Of a DNA stretch of 64,000 bases, positions 1 through 8,264 are shown piece by piece. The notes beneath the pieces were generated by a model, which was given only the letters and a program-made list of their open reading frames with translations, searched no databases and was not told the origin of the DNA. The translations under genes were made by a program, and so were the position numbers. Source of the stretch: Marinobacter lutaoensis (GTDB lineage: Bacteria; Pseudomonadota; Gammaproteobacteria; Pseudomonadales; Oleiphilaceae). The stretch's first letter is position 1. The number at the start of each line of letters is the position of its first letter. The DNA lies in contig NZ_MSCW01000001.1 of the NCBI RefSeq assembly GCF_001981305.1, positions 372,001 through 436,000 of the forward strand. The letters are read 5' to 3'.

Positions 1-912
1 GGCCCGGACGAAAGTCCCCGGCGCCAGGGGCGGGGTGTGGGCCAGCGGCTGATCGACGGCGGCCACCAAGGCGCGCTGGCGGTTGCTGTCGTCCAGGTGC
101 CGTTCCGCGCGGCGGACGTACCCCTGCCAGCGTTCACCGGTTTCCACCGAGATCAGGGTGACCGGCCAGTCGCCGGCTTCCAGAGTCGGCAGGTCCGGCA
201 GCTTGGCCCAGTCACGCTGGGACAACGGCAGGGCGATCTCCACCCGGTCCGTGCTGTACAGTTGCGCCACCTCGCCACCGGCTTGCAGGTAGCTGCCGGG
301 CGATACGCTTCGCTCCACGACCAGGGCATCGAAGGGGGCCTGGATCCGGGTTCGGTCCAGGTCCTGGCGGGCGGCGGTCACCGCCGCTTCCGCTTCCGCC
401 ACGGCGGCCCGGGCCAGGGCCAGTTGCGGTTCGTGCAGCACCAGCGGCGAGTCCGGCTCGCCCTCCATGCCGGAGGTTCGCCATTCCGCCTGGGCCTGGG
501 CGGCTTCCCGCTCGGCTTCCAGCAGATCCAGCCGGGCACTGGCCAATTCCTTTTCCGCACTGGCCAGGGTTGCCCGGTAGTCGGTGTCCTCGAGCTGAAC
601 CAGCACGCTGCCCCGGCGTACCTGTTGGCCGGCTTCGAGGCTGTCCGCCAGACGGGCGACCCGTCCGGCGACCTGGGTGGTGAGGCTGAGCCGATAGTGG
701 GCGTCGGCGCTGCCGAATGCCTCCAGGGTCGGGGCGTAGCGGCCGGTCGTCACCTGCACGACGGCGACATCGGCGGCGAGGGTGGTTTCCTGTCGGGCCG
801 GCATCGGACGGTTGGCCTGTTCGGCAATTTTCCGGCCGTTGTACAGCAAAACCAGCAACAGCAGGGCGATCGCCGCCAGTACGGCGAGCCACTTGGCATG
901 GCGTTTCATCAT
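1..912 (-). CDS. RND efflux periplasmic adaptor (HlyD/MFP family), 3' end beyond window
   Basis: Membrane fusion protein that would link an inner-membrane RND pump to the outer-membrane channel encoded just upstream. The frame is open from the ATG at 912 to the window edge (304 codons). It starts MMKRHAKWLAVLAAI, a short charged segment followed by one membrane-anchor helix (about residues 8-24), as in inner-membrane-anchored adaptors. Next come a lipoyl/barrel-sandwich half motif (AGRVARLADSLEAGQQVRRG), an alpha-helical hairpin, and the second half with the hallmark TRIQAPFDALV; a beta-barrel part is under way at the edge. The ATG overlaps the TGA of the channel gene (ATGA), so the two are probably translationally coupled. 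The RND pump gene should lie just outside the window. Substrate cannot be told from the sequence. Confidence 0.9.
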   Translation of the reverse strand, partial: MMKRHAKWLAVLAAIALLLLVLLYNGRKIAEQANRPMPARQETTLAADVAVVQVTTGRYAPTLEAFGSADAHYRLSLTTQVAGRVARLADSLEAGQQVRRGSVLVQLEDTDYRATLASAEKELASARLDLLEAEREAAQAQAEWRTSGMEGEPDSPLVLHEPQLALARAAVAEAEAAVTAARQDLDRTRIQAPFDALVVERSVSPGSYLQAGGEVAQLYSTDRVEIALPLSQRDWAKLPDLPTLEAGDWPVTLISVETGERWQGYVRRAERHLDDSNRQRALVAAVDQPLAHTPPLAPGTFVRA

Positions 913-2282
913 AGCGAGCCGTTCTCCTTGGTGCCGAGGCCCAGGGCAAGCCCCAGGCCGATGCGGTTGTCCAGGCGTTGGTAGGTGAGGTCGTCCAGTT
1001 GTGCTTGCAGGTCATAGAGCTGCTGTTGCACCTCCAGCAGGTCCAGTAGGCTGACCAGGCCGGTGCGGTATTTCTGGCGATACTGATCCAGCGTGCGCCG
1101 GGCGCTGGCCAGGGCCTCCTGAAGGTGGTCCTGTTGCCGGGCCAGGCTGGTCTCCTGGTCGATGGCGTCTTCCACTTCCTGTACCGCCGTCAACAGCGTT
1201 TCCCGGAAGGCCTGGTAACGTTGGGCGGTGGTGAGCTCGGCGGCCTGGGCGGCGGCTCTCAGTTCACCGCCCCGGAACAGGGGGGCGCTCAGCTGCCCGA
1301 GCAGTGACCAGACCGGATCCCGGAGCAGGGCATCGGACAGGGACGGCCCACCGTCGGTCAGGGCCGCTTCGAGCCGGAGCGTGGGCAGCATGTCCTTGTA
1401 GGCCACCTGGGTACGGAAACCGGCGGCTTCGATGGCGAGATAGGCCGCTTTCAGGTCGGGGCGCCGTTGCAGGGTCTGTTCTGGCAGATCGGTCAGGGGC
1501 AACAGCACGTCGGGGTAATCCGAGGCAACCAGGGTGCGGCCCTCGGGGCGACCCAGTAACACGTTCATCGCGCGCTGCTGCTGGCGCAGGGCGGCGCGGG
1601 CCGAGGCCAGGGTGGCACGGGCCTTGGCGGCGGAGGTCCGGGCGGTGTCCAGGTCTTCCAGGGTGCCGAGTCCGGCCCGGTAACGTTGGAGGATCAGCTG
1701 TTCGTTCCGGTCCAGTACCGCCACCCGCTCTGTTTCGATGGCCAGGGTATGCTGCAGGTTAGTCAGCTTTAGCCAGCCCTGCATCACCTCGGCCACCAGA
1801 GTATCCCGGGCGGCCTGATAAAGAGCGAGCTGTTCGGCCACATCCCGGGCTTCGGCGCGGGTATCGTCCGCCAGCCTGGCCCACAGGTCCAGTTCCCAGC
1901 TGACGGATACCGAGCCGGTGTAGTCGGTCCCGCTGTCGTCCTCGCGGCTGGCGCTCAGGCCGGCGTCCGCTTCGGGCCATTGTGCGGCCCGAGTCTGACG
2001 GTATTCGGCCTGCAGGATTTTCAGGGACAGCAAGGTCTGTTGCAGATCGGGGTTGGCCGCCCGCGCTTCCCGGATCAGCGTGTCCAGCTCCGGGGCCTGG
2101 ACCAGGTCGTCCAGGTAACCGGCGGGGCGGGCGCCATCCAGTGCCGACCAATGGTCGAGGCTGTGCCGGTCGGCATCGGCGCGGGCGGTATAGTCGGAGC
2201 CGTCCGGTATCGTGCTGCAGGCGGCCAGGGCCAGGCTGCACAGGAGCATGGGCAGGATCAGTCGCTTGGATGCTTGGGGCAT
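909..2282 (-). CDS. Outer-membrane efflux lipoprotein, NodT/OprM type (TolC superfamily)
   Basis: Outer-membrane channel of a tripartite efflux system, 457 aa, a normal length for the NodT/OprM family. The N-terminus is a lipoprotein signal peptide with lipobox LAAC (Cys22), so the mature protein should be lipid-anchored. The rest consists of two long, Ala/Leu/Arg/Gln-rich coiled repeats typical of the trimeric alpha-barrel (for example the ARTSAAKARATLASARAAL and QVAYKDMLPTLRLEAAL regions). It is the first visible gene of an operon with the periplasmic adaptor, which begins inside its stop codon. No regulator is encoded next to it, and the gene upstream on the other strand is an unrelated SDR. 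Drug, metal or metabolite specificity cannot be assigned. Confidence 0.92.
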   Translation of the reverse strand: MPQASKRLILPMLLCSLALAACSTIPDGSDYTARADADRHSLDHWSALDGARPAGYLDDLVQAPELDTLIREARAANPDLQQTLLSLKILQAEYRQTRAAQWPEADAGLSASREDDSGTDYTGSVSVSWELDLWARLADDTRAEARDVAEQLALYQAARDTLVAEVMQGWLKLTNLQHTLAIETERVAVLDRNEQLILQRYRAGLGTLEDLDTARTSAAKARATLASARAALRQQQRAMNVLLGRPEGRTLVASDYPDVLLPLTDLPEQTLQRRPDLKAAYLAIEAAGFRTQVAYKDMLPTLRLEAALTDGGPSLSDALLRDPVWSLLGQLSAPLFRGGELRAAAQAAELTTAQRYQAFRETLLTAVQEVEDAIDQETSLARQQDHLQEALASARRTLDQYRQKYRTGLVSLLDLLEVQQQLYDLQAQLDDLTYQRLDNRIGLGLALGLGTKENGSL

Positions 2283-2462
2283 GCAGTTATGGTTCCGTAA
2301 CGGGGCGTGAGCCGGCGAAGCTCGGGCGTTTCCGTCATGCTAGCGCCGGGGTGGTTAACGGGGGGTTAAGGTCCGGCGAGGCCAGACGTGCACAAACACG
2401 GTGGCTCGGCGGGGCTCTGGTATAGAATGAAGAGACAACAACAAGGCAGAGGAGAGGCCGCC

Positions 2463-3233
2463 GTGTCCAACAACATCTTCATCACCGGCGCCGGTGCCGG
2501 TATCGGCCGGGAAACAGCCCGCCTGTTCGCGGCCCGGGGCTGGTCGGTGGGTGCCGCCGACCGGGACGAAGCCGCTCTGGCTGGGTTGCGGTCGGAGCTG
2601 CCGGACGGCGCCTGCCAGACCTATCCGCTGGATGTGACGGACGGACCTTCGGTGGCGGCGGCCTTGGCTGATTTCGCCGGCCAGTTCGAGGGCCGGCTCC
2701 AGGTTCTGCACAACAACGCCGGCATTTTGCACGTGGGGCCGTTTGAGACCCTGGATCTGGCCGCGCACCGGGCGACGGTGGAAGTCAACGTCATCGGTGC
2801 CATGACGGTCCTGCACGCGGCCTTTGCCTACCTGAAAGACACCCCGGGTGCGGTGGTGGTCAACATGAGCTCCGCCTCGGCCATCTATGGCATTCCCGAT
2901 TTCGCGTCCTATTCCGCCAGTAAGCATGCGGTGCGAGCCCTGACCGAAGCCCTGGACATCGAATGGGAACCGTACGACATCCGTGTCTGTGATCTGATGC
3001 CGCCGTTCGTCAACACCAGCATGGTCCAGGCCAATACCGGCGGTTCCCCGCTGTTCGAGCGGCTGGGTATCCGCTTGGGTCCGGAACAGGTGGCGGAACA
3101 AGTCTGGGCGCAGGTGCAGGAACCCAGGCTGCACCGCCCCATCACCGGCCAGTTTCGGGCCCTCTGGTCGGTGGCACGTTCGGCGCCCAGCAGTGTGACC
3201 CGGTCGGTTATCAAGCGTCTGCGCTCCGTCTGA
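2463..3233 (+). CDS. Short-chain dehydrogenase/reductase (SDR family)
   Basis: NAD(P)-dependent oxidoreductase of the classical SDR type, 256 aa. The Rossmann motif TGAGAGIG lies at the N-terminus, NNAG follows at about residue 84, and a catalytic Ser comes before the YSASK active-site Tyr-x-x-x-Lys. The chosen start is GTG 2463 (VSNNIFITG), which puts the cofactor motif at the usual place and is preceded by an AGAGGAG-like ribosome binding site; in-frame codons upstream give a non-conserved extension. It is transcribed alone, divergent from the efflux operon and followed by a transporter gene on the same strand. The substrate is unknown; SDR sequence alone does not predict it. Confidence 0.9.
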   Translation: MSNNIFITGAGAGIGRETARLFAARGWSVGAADRDEAALAGLRSELPDGACQTYPLDVTDGPSVAAALADFAGQFEGRLQVLHNNAGILHVGPFETLDLAAHRATVEVNVIGAMTVLHAAFAYLKDTPGAVVVNMSSASAIYGIPDFASYSASKHAVRALTEALDIEWEPYDIRVCDLMPPFVNTSMVQANTGGSPLFERLGIRLGPEQVAEQVWAQVQEPRLHRPITGQFRALWSVARSAPSSVTRSVIKRLRSV

Positions 3234-3337
3234 ACGCTCGGGCAGACGCCCGGCCGGGCCTCTGCTATCCTCGGGGGCTTGCGATTGGCGCGTTGCGGGG
3301 GCGTCCTGTCCCTGTGGCCCTGTCAGGAGTTGAGTCC

Positions 3338-4252
3338 ATGCCGGTGATGGTTCAGGCGCTGGTGCCTGTGTTTGTACTGATTATGCTGGGGCATGTGCTG
3401 AGGCGCTGGGATTTTCCCGGAGGGGATTTCTGGCCCCAGGCCGAGCGTTTTACCTATTACGTCCTGTTCCCCGCGATGCTGGTGTTCAAGTTGGGACAGG
3501 CCCGCTTGCCGCCGTCCGCCTATGGCGATATTGCCCTGCTGATTGTCGCCATGCTGCTGGCCATGACGTTGCTGCTGGCGGCGGTGCAATGGTTCTGGCG
3601 CTGGCGCGGGCCGGTGTTTTCGTCGGTGTATCAGGGCGCGATCCGCTTCAATTCCTACGTTGGCCTGGCCGCCGGAGGCATGCTGCTGGGGGACGACGGC
3701 CTGTCCCTGACCGCCATCGCGGTGGCGGTGATGGTGCCGCTGCTGAACCTGCTGTGCATCCTGATGTTTTCGTTGGTGGTGAGCCAGGATGGGGTGCGGC
3801 TGGCTCCGGTGCTCAGGGCCATCGTCACCAACCCGCTGATCGTCGGATCGGTGATCGGCGTGCTCTGGAGCTATTTCCAGGTTGGATTCCATCCGCTGCT
3901 GGCGGGGATTCTCTCGCCGTTGAGCAATCTCGCTCTGCCCATGGGGTTGATGACGGTGGGCGCTGGCTTGCAGCTGAAGGCGCTGCGTGGCGCGTCGGCA
4001 CCGTTTCTGGTGGCCACGGGCCTGAAGCTGCTGGTGTTTCCCGTGCTGGTGGTGGCGCTGGCCGGGGGGTTGGGGCTGGAGGGGTTGCTGGTCAAGGTGG
4101 CGGTGCTGTTGGCGGCCTTGCCCACCGCCACCTCGGCCTATATTCTGGCGCGCCAACTGGGGGGCGACGCCCCCCTGATGGCTGGCATCATCAGTGGCCA
4201 GACCCTGTTGGCCATGGTTTCCATTCCGTTAATGCTGAGCCTGCTCTGGTAG
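3338..4252 (+). CDS. AEC-family transporter (auxin efflux carrier superfamily)
   Basis: Inner-membrane permease of the auxin efflux carrier/malonate transporter family, 304 aa with about ten hydrophobic segments in a five-plus-five arrangement. The N-terminus (MPVMVQALVPVFVLIMLG) and the family-like segment near the C-terminus (ALPTATSAYILARQLGG) are recognisable. Start ATG 3338 is preceded by CAGGAG; a longer in-frame extension upstream is not membrane-like. Its last 24 bases overlap tail to tail with znuA on the other strand. Members of this family move small organic anions; the substrate here is unknown. There is no sequence sign that it takes part in zinc handling despite touching znuA. 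Confidence 0.85.
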   Translation: MPVMVQALVPVFVLIMLGHVLRRWDFPGGDFWPQAERFTYYVLFPAMLVFKLGQARLPPSAYGDIALLIVAMLLAMTLLLAAVQWFWRWRGPVFSSVYQGAIRFNSYVGLAAGGMLLGDDGLSLTAIAVAVMVPLLNLLCILMFSLVVSQDGVRLAPVLRAIVTNPLIVGSVIGVLWSYFQVGFHPLLAGILSPLSNLALPMGLMTVGAGLQLKALRGASAPFLVATGLKLLVFPVLVVALAGGLGLEGLLVKVAVLLAALPTATSAYILARQLGGDAPLMAGIISGQTLLAMVSIPLMLSLLW

Positions 4253-5251
4253 GCACTGCATCACCGCGTCGGCAATCGACTGCTGGAACGCCAGATAGCC
4301 GTCGGGCGTGGCGGGGATGTCGATGGCCAGCGGATCCCAGGTGCTGAAGGTGAGGTCCAGCCCTTCGGTAATGCTCAGCCACCACTGCCGGTTGAACTGG
4401 GGCTCGGTCAGCAGGCAGGGGTGGTTGGCCTTGGCCAGTTTTTCCTGAACCTCCTGTACGTGCCGGGCGCCGGGCGACAATTCCGGATTCAGCGTCAGGA
4501 TGCCCGCCAGATGCAGTCCGTAGTGTTCCGCGAACCGGGTGAGGGCGCTGTGATAGGCAAACAGGCTGATGTCCTTTGCCGGTTCCAGCTGTTCACGAAT
4601 GGCCTGTTCCTTGGCGGTCAGGGCCGCCTCGAACGCGTCGAGGTTACGGTCCAGCTCGGCTTTGTCCATCTTGTCCAGTCCGGCCAGAACGTCGCGGATC
4701 TGGTGGGCCATTTTCAGGGCCTGGGCCGGGTCTACCCAAAGGTGGGGATCGGGACCGTCGCCATGGTCGTGATGGTGGTCATGGTCATGGTCGTGCTCCG
4801 ATGCGTGTGCATCCTCGTCATGGTCATGATCGTGGTCGTGGTCATGATCGTGGTCGTCGTCCGCGTGTGCGTCCTCGTCATGGTCGGCGTGGTCGTGGTG
4901 AGGATGCCCGGCGCCAGGCTCGGTGTTCAGGGCGTGGCTGCGGTCCCGGAAGTCGCTGCCCGCGAGCAGCCGTTCCAGGAAGGTTTCCATGTCCGGGCCG
5001 ATCCAAAAGATGGCGTCGGCCTCGGACAGCGCGCGCCGCTGGGAGGGACGCAGGGTGTATGTGTGGGGACTGGCTCCGGGCGGCACCAGCGTGGTGACCT
5101 GAACGTCCTCCGGGGCGACGGCGCGTACCAGCAGTTCCAGCGGTTTGATGGAGGTGACCACCTGAACCTCGGCCTGGCTGGCCTGGCTGGCCAGCAGGAA
5201 CGGTGCCGCCAGGGCCAGTGCCAGGTGGCGGCGAATATGGGATAGGGACAT
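4229..5251 (-). CDS. znuA: Zinc ABC transporter periplasmic binding protein ZnuA
   Basis: High-affinity zinc-binding protein of the ZnuABC importer, 340 aa. A cleavable signal peptide ends near residue 27 (ASQA). Probable zinc-binding histidines are His63 (SPHTY), His170 (DPHLW) and the His in FAYHSAL. Residues about 116-163 form a very long His/Asp-rich loop, the charged flexible loop typical of ZnuA, here unusually repetitive. A Zur-type operator overlaps its promoter. The gene stands alone: neither znuB/znuC nor zur is adjacent, since gltX is on one side and the AEC transporter gene overlaps its 3' end by 24 bases. The start at ATG 5251 fits the signal peptide. Confidence 0.95.
   Translation of the reverse strand: MSLSHIRRHLALALAAPFLLASQASQAEVQVVTSIKPLELLVRAVAPEDVQVTTLVPPGASPHTYTLRPSQRRALSEADAIFWIGPDMETFLERLLAGSDFRDRSHALNTEPGAGHPHHDHADHDEDAHADDDHDHDHDHDHDHDEDAHASEHDHDHDHHHDHGDGPDPHLWVDPAQALKMAHQIRDVLAGLDKMDKAELDRNLDAFEAALTAKEQAIREQLEPAKDISLFAYHSALTRFAEHYGLHLAGILTLNPELSPGARHVQEVQEKLAKANHPCLLTEPQFNRQWWLSITEGLDLTFSTWDPLAIDIPATPDGYLAFQQSIADAVMQCLPEQAQH
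4755..4905 (-). repeat. Low-complexity His/Asp codon repeat within znuA
   Basis: Degenerate short repeats built on GTGGTCATGATC-like units encode the His-Asp-rich metal loop of ZnuA (about residues 114-165). The repeat stays in frame. Such tracts can change length by slippage, so loop length may vary between strains. It is coding sequence, not an independent element. Confidence 0.8.
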
Positions 5252-5277
5252 CGGCGAGTTCCTGAAAGAATCATGAA

Positions 5278-5300
5278 TGGAACGTTATAATATAACTAAT
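5278..5300. promoter_or_regulatory. Zur-type operator in the znuA promoter
   Basis: The core GTTATA-A-TATAAC (5284-5296) is a perfect inverted repeat around one central base and matches the gammaproteobacterial Zur box. On the minus strand it overlaps a plausible -10 (TATATT or TATTAT) placed 16-18 bases after a TTGGCG element, which suits repression of znuA when zinc is plentiful. The outer arms are less symmetric than in the second copy near 49.09 kb. Confidence 0.85.
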
Positions 5301-5351
5301 TTTGAGCGGTCGCCAAGTTGCCCGGATCATGCGAAACGGTGGGGGCGCCGC

Positions 5352-5357
5352 TATAAT
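5352..5357 (+). promoter_or_regulatory. Possible -10 element of gltX
   Basis: A perfect TATAAT lies 42 bases upstream of the gltX start. No good -35 sits at 17 bases, so promoter strength is uncertain. Confidence 0.4.
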
Positions 5358-5398
5358 GGCGGCCGTATCAAAGGCCACCGACATTTCAGGAAGGTTTC

Positions 5399-6880
5399 AT
5401 GACAGTACGAACCCGAATTGCCCCTTCGCCCACCGGCGATCCCCACGTGGGGACTGCCTATGTGGCCCTGTTTAACCTCTGTTTCGCCCGTCAGCACGGC
5501 GGTCAGTTCATCCTGCGGATCGAGGATACCGATCAGGCACGCAGTACCGCCGAATCGGAGCGGGACATTCTCAAGGCGTTGCGTTGGCTGGGGCTGAACT
5601 GGGACGAGGGCCCCGATGTGGGTGGGCCCCACGGTCCTTATCGCCAGTCCGAGCGTAAGCACATCTACCGACAGTACGCCGAGGACTTGGTCACCGCGGG
5701 GCATGCCTTCTATTGTTTCCGCACTCCGGAGGAATTGGAGGCGATTCGGGAGGAGCGCCGTGCCAAGGGCCTGAATCCGGGAATCAAGGGGGACCTGGAG
5801 CTACCCGAGGCGGAGGTCAAGCGCCGTCTCGATGCGGGCGAGCCCTATGTCATCCGGATGAAGGTGCCGGATGAGGGCGTCTGCGTCATCGAGGACATGC
5901 TCCGGGGCACCATCGAGATCGACTGGGCCCAGGTGGACTGCCAGATCCTGCTCAAGTCCGACGGCATGCCGACCTATCACCTGGCCAACGTGGTGGATGA
6001 CCATCTGATGGGCATCACCCATGTGCTGCGGGGCGAGGAGTGGATCAACTCGGCGCCCAAGCACAAGCTGCTTTACCAGTATTTCGGCTGGGACATGCCC
6101 AAGCTGTGTCACCTGCCGCTGCTGCGCAACCCGGACAAGAGCAAGCTGTCCAAGCGTAAGAACCCCACCAGCATCAACTTCTACGAGCGGATGGGCTTTC
6201 TGCCGGAGGCCGTGACCAACTATCTCGGTCGTATGGGCTGGTCCATGCCGGATGAGCGGGAGAAATTCTCCCTGGACGAGATGATCGAGAACTTCGACAT
6301 TCAGCGAGTGTCGTTGGGCGGGCCGGTATTCGATGTCGAGAAGCTGCGCTGGCTCAATGGCCAGTGGCTGCGCGAGGAGCTGTCCGATCAGCAGTTCATG
6401 GAGCGCATGCGCCAGTGGTGGTTCAACGAAGACCGGCTCCAGGCCCTGGTGCCGCACGTCAAGGGCCGGGCGGAAGTGTTTACGGACGTGGCGCCCATGG
6501 CCCAGTTCATGTTTTCCGGCATGTTGGACCTGAAGCCCGAGGATTTTCAGCACAACAAACTGGATGAAGGCCAGATCAAGCGGGTGCTCCAGTTCACCCT
6601 CTGGAAGCTGGAAGCACAGCGGCACTGGAGCCGGGAAACCCTCTTCGCGGATATCCGGAGCCTGGCCAAGGCCATGGACCTGAAGATGGGGGATTTCATG
6701 TTCGCCATTTTCGTGGCCATTGCCGGCACCCCGAATTCCTGGTCGGTCATGGATTCCATGGCGCTGCTGGGGCCGGACATGACCCGCTCTCGGTTGCGTC
6801 ATGCGCTTGGCGTGCTGGGCGGGTTTTCCAAGAAAGAAACCAAGAAAGTGGAGAAAGAGTACGCCGCTTTGTCCGTTTAA
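5399..6880 (+). CDS. gltX: Glutamyl-tRNA synthetase
   Basis: Class I synthetase that charges tRNA-Glu with glutamate in the cytoplasm; 493 aa, the normal length. The ATP-binding HIGH-type motif reads [13 protein letters not shown] near residues 8-20 and the KMSKS-type loop reads KLSKRK. The anticodon-binding domain makes up the C-terminal third. ATG 5399 follows AGGAAGG. The gene is divergent from znuA and is followed by tRNA-Ala and tRNA-Glu, so the enzyme gene sits next to a gene for its own substrate. That neighbourhood is known from other Gammaproteobacteria. Only one gltX is seen here. Confidence 0.98.
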   Translation: MTVRTRIAPSPTGDPHVGTAYVALFNLCFARQHGGQFILRIEDTDQARSTAESERDILKALRWLGLNWDEGPDVGGPHGPYRQSERKHIYRQYAEDLVTAGHAFYCFRTPEELEAIREERRAKGLNPGIKGDLELPEAEVKRRLDAGEPYVIRMKVPDEGVCVIEDMLRGTIEIDWAQVDCQILLKSDGMPTYHLANVVDDHLMGITHVLRGEEWINSAPKHKLLYQYFGWDMPKLCHLPLLRNPDKSKLSKRKNPTSINFYERMGFLPEAVTNYLGRMGWSMPDEREKFSLDEMIENFDIQRVSLGGPVFDVEKLRWLNGQWLREELSDQQFMERMRQWWFNEDRLQALVPHVKGRAEVFTDVAPMAQFMFSGMLDLKPEDFQHNKLDEGQIKRVLQFTLWKLEAQRHWSRETLFADIRSLAKAMDLKMGDFMFAIFVAIAGTPNSWSVMDSMALLGPDMTRSRLRHALGVLGGFSKKETKKVEKEYAALSV

Positions 6881-6906
6881 TCATCAACTTGGCGATGCAG
6901 TGACCA

Positions 6907-6928
6907 TTTTGGACAGGGACGTCCAAAA
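6907..6928. repeat. Inverted repeat between gltX and the tRNA genes
   Basis: TTTTGGAC and GTCCAAAA form a perfect 8-bp stem with a 6-base loop, 27 bases after the gltX stop. On the plus strand the stem is followed by A-rich sequence, so it is not a standard terminator for gltX. It may be a 3' mRNA stem-loop. Confidence 0.4.
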
Positions 6929-6954
6929 AACTGAAAAAAAGTGAAAATAAAGTG

Positions 6955-6983
6955 TTGACGCCCCGGGGTCGGATCCTTAATAT
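6955..6983 (+). promoter_or_regulatory. Sigma70 promoter of the tRNA-Ala/tRNA-Glu genes
   Basis: TTGACG (6955-6960), a 17-base spacer and TAATAT (6978-6983), followed by a GC-rich stretch before the tRNA. This is the expected layout of a strong, stringently controlled stable-RNA promoter. Confidence 0.8.
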
Positions 6984-6997
6984 ACGCAGCCGTTGAC

Positions 6998-7073
6998 GGG
7001 GCCATAGCTCAGCTGGGAGAGCGCAACACTGGCAGTGTTGAGGTCAGCGGTTCGATCCCGCTTGGCTCCACCA
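6998..7073 (+). tRNA. tRNA-Ala (anticodon GGC)
   Basis: 76 nt with encoded CCA. Acceptor stem GGGGCCA/TGGCTCC (one G-T pair), D arm GCTC...GAGC, anticodon stem CAACA/TGTTG around loop CTGGCAG, T arm AGCGG-TTCGATC-CCGCT. Anticodon GGC reads GCC/GCU alanine codons. It is co-transcribed with tRNA-Glu 7 bases downstream. Confidence 0.97.
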
Positions 7074-7080
7074 ATTTCTA

Positions 7081-7156
7081 GTCCCCTTCGTCTAGTGGCC
7101 TAGGACTCCGCCCTTTCACGGCGGCAACAGGGGTTCGAACCCCCTAGGGGACGCCA
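7081..7156 (+). tRNA. tRNA-Glu (anticodon TTC)
   Basis: 76 nt with encoded CCA. Acceptor stem GTCCCCT/AGGGGAC, anticodon stem CCGCC/GGCGG around CTTTCAC, T arm with GTTCGAAC. Anticodon TTC reads GAA/GAG. It lies downstream of gltX, whose product charges it. Confidence 0.98.
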
Positions 7157-7191
7157 ATTTGGCGTGTCGGCTCAAGCACCGGCACGCCAGC

Positions 7192-7220
7192 AAAAAAACC
7201 GCCTTCGGGCGGTTTTTTTG
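7192..7220 (+). terminator. Rho-independent terminator of the tRNA operon
   Basis: ACCGCC-TTCG-GGCGGT stem with a UUCG-type loop followed by seven T residues. A second hairpin (GGCGTGTCGG...CCGGCACGCC) precedes it directly after tRNA-Glu. Confidence 0.9.
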
Positions 7221-7239
7221 TGCCTGTTGTCTGGGTACA

Positions 7240-7262
7240 AAAAAGCCCGGGAAAGCCCGGGC
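7240..7262 (-). terminator. Terminator of the QueD-like gene
   Basis: On the minus strand GCCCGGG-CTTT-CCCGGGC is followed by a run of T, 14 bases after the stop codon of the gene at 7276. Confidence 0.85.
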
Positions 7263-7275
7263 GTCGCGTTTACTC

Positions 7276-8127
7276 TCAGCGCTCGGCGATGGCGCCCTTG
7301 CCAACCCCCTCGTAGGCTTTTACCCGGATCCGGTCGTTCGGAAACTCGCCTTTCAAGGTATCGGCGATGTGGGCAGCGATCAGCTCCACGGTGGTGTCCG
7401 TGTCCAGCAGGTAGACCCGCTCTTCCGGCAGGGTCAGTGCAAACTCCCCCTGATTGGCTTCGTATTCGAAGGTGACGTACGGCGTCCCGGTGCTGTCGAC
7501 ATGACGGCGGACCACGTCTTCCTCGGAGCCGATGTAGATGTCCTGCCAGCGCGTGGCCCAGCGGCGTTCCAGCTCCCGGTCCCGGTGGCCGTTGCGGTCG
7601 ATGCGGATTGGGGAACGGTGGCCATGGGCAATGCGTTGGCAGTTGCCCAGATGCTTCTTCAGACCATGGACGTAGTGGTAGTAGGCTCCCTCGATGACGT
7701 CTTCCCGCAGGTCGATCGTCACTGATGTGACGTTGGCCGGTAGCACGTCGCGCAGCTCCTGTTCCAGCAGGCGCGCGACGGCGGAGGGCACCACGTGTTC
7801 GGCGGACAGCCAGACGACGGCCTCGTCCGGGGACCGGTGCACGATCCGGCGACCGTCGGCCAGGATCCAGGAGAAGGTATCCGGGCTCTCCTCGGACCAG
7901 GACAGGCCCGGGTAGCCCCGGGGAATGACCAGGCGATGGTCCACCCGCTCATCGATGACCCGTTTAATGGTCCGCTTGACGTTGGAGAAGTCGAACACCA
8001 TGCCCTGTTCGTCAAGCTCGCCGCCCAGCACCACGTCCACGATCCAGCTCTCGCCCACCAGGCCCCGGCGGGCGTCGAGGTAGGCAAAGTCAATCACGGT
8101 GAGGTTGTCGACAAAGAGGTGGTCCAT
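7276..8127 (-). CDS. 6-pyruvoyltetrahydropterin synthase/QueD-like protein with two modules
   Basis: 283 aa, about twice the length of a single QueD/PTPS domain. The N-terminal half contains a motif like the QueD core (FDFSNVKRTIKRVIDERVDH, about residues 45-64). The C-terminal half has a second PTPS-like stretch (EGAYYHYVHGLKKH...CQRIAHGHRSP, about residues 147-173) with His-rich metal-site features and a Cys beside them. The family makes 6-carboxytetrahydropterin for queuosine or pterins using a Zn site, but I cannot assign the exact reaction of this tandem form. It is monocistronic with its own terminator and convergent with the tRNA operon. No other queuosine genes are nearby. ATG 8127 is taken as start. 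Confidence 0.75.
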   Translation of the reverse strand: MDHLFVDNLTVIDFAYLDARRGLVGESWIVDVVLGGELDEQGMVFDFSNVKRTIKRVIDERVDHRLVIPRGYPGLSWSEESPDTFSWILADGRRIVHRSPDEAVVWLSAEHVVPSAVARLLEQELRDVLPANVTSVTIDLREDVIEGAYYHYVHGLKKHLGNCQRIAHGHRSPIRIDRNGHRDRELERRWATRWQDIYIGSEEDVVRRHVDSTGTPYVTFEYEANQGEFALTLPEERVYLLDTDTTVELIAAHIADTLKGEFPNDRIRVKAYEGVGKGAIAER

Positions 8128-8264
8128 CGGGAGTCCGGGGGGTAAGGTTGAGTGATGGGGCGGATTCTAGCAAAAATCCGGTGTTCCGGCAGGGGATCGT
8201 GAGGCTCCTTTCCGCACGCGCGCTCCGCCGCTTGGATCCTGACGTCACAAGGGGGCGCCTGACC

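Noticed and set aside
37..984. Plus-strand 315-codon frame at the window start
   Set aside because: The opposite strand encodes a convincing RND adaptor (membrane anchor, lipoyl halves, TRIQAPF motif) coupled to the channel gene.
4755..4905. Tandem short repeats, considered as a CRISPR or satellite
   Set aside because: The repeats are 3-12 bases, have no unique spacers and encode the in-frame His/Asp loop of ZnuA.
6907..6928. Inverted repeat after gltX as a standard terminator
   Set aside because: The plus-strand side after the stem is A-rich rather than T-rich, so it does not fit a Rho-independent terminator for gltX.
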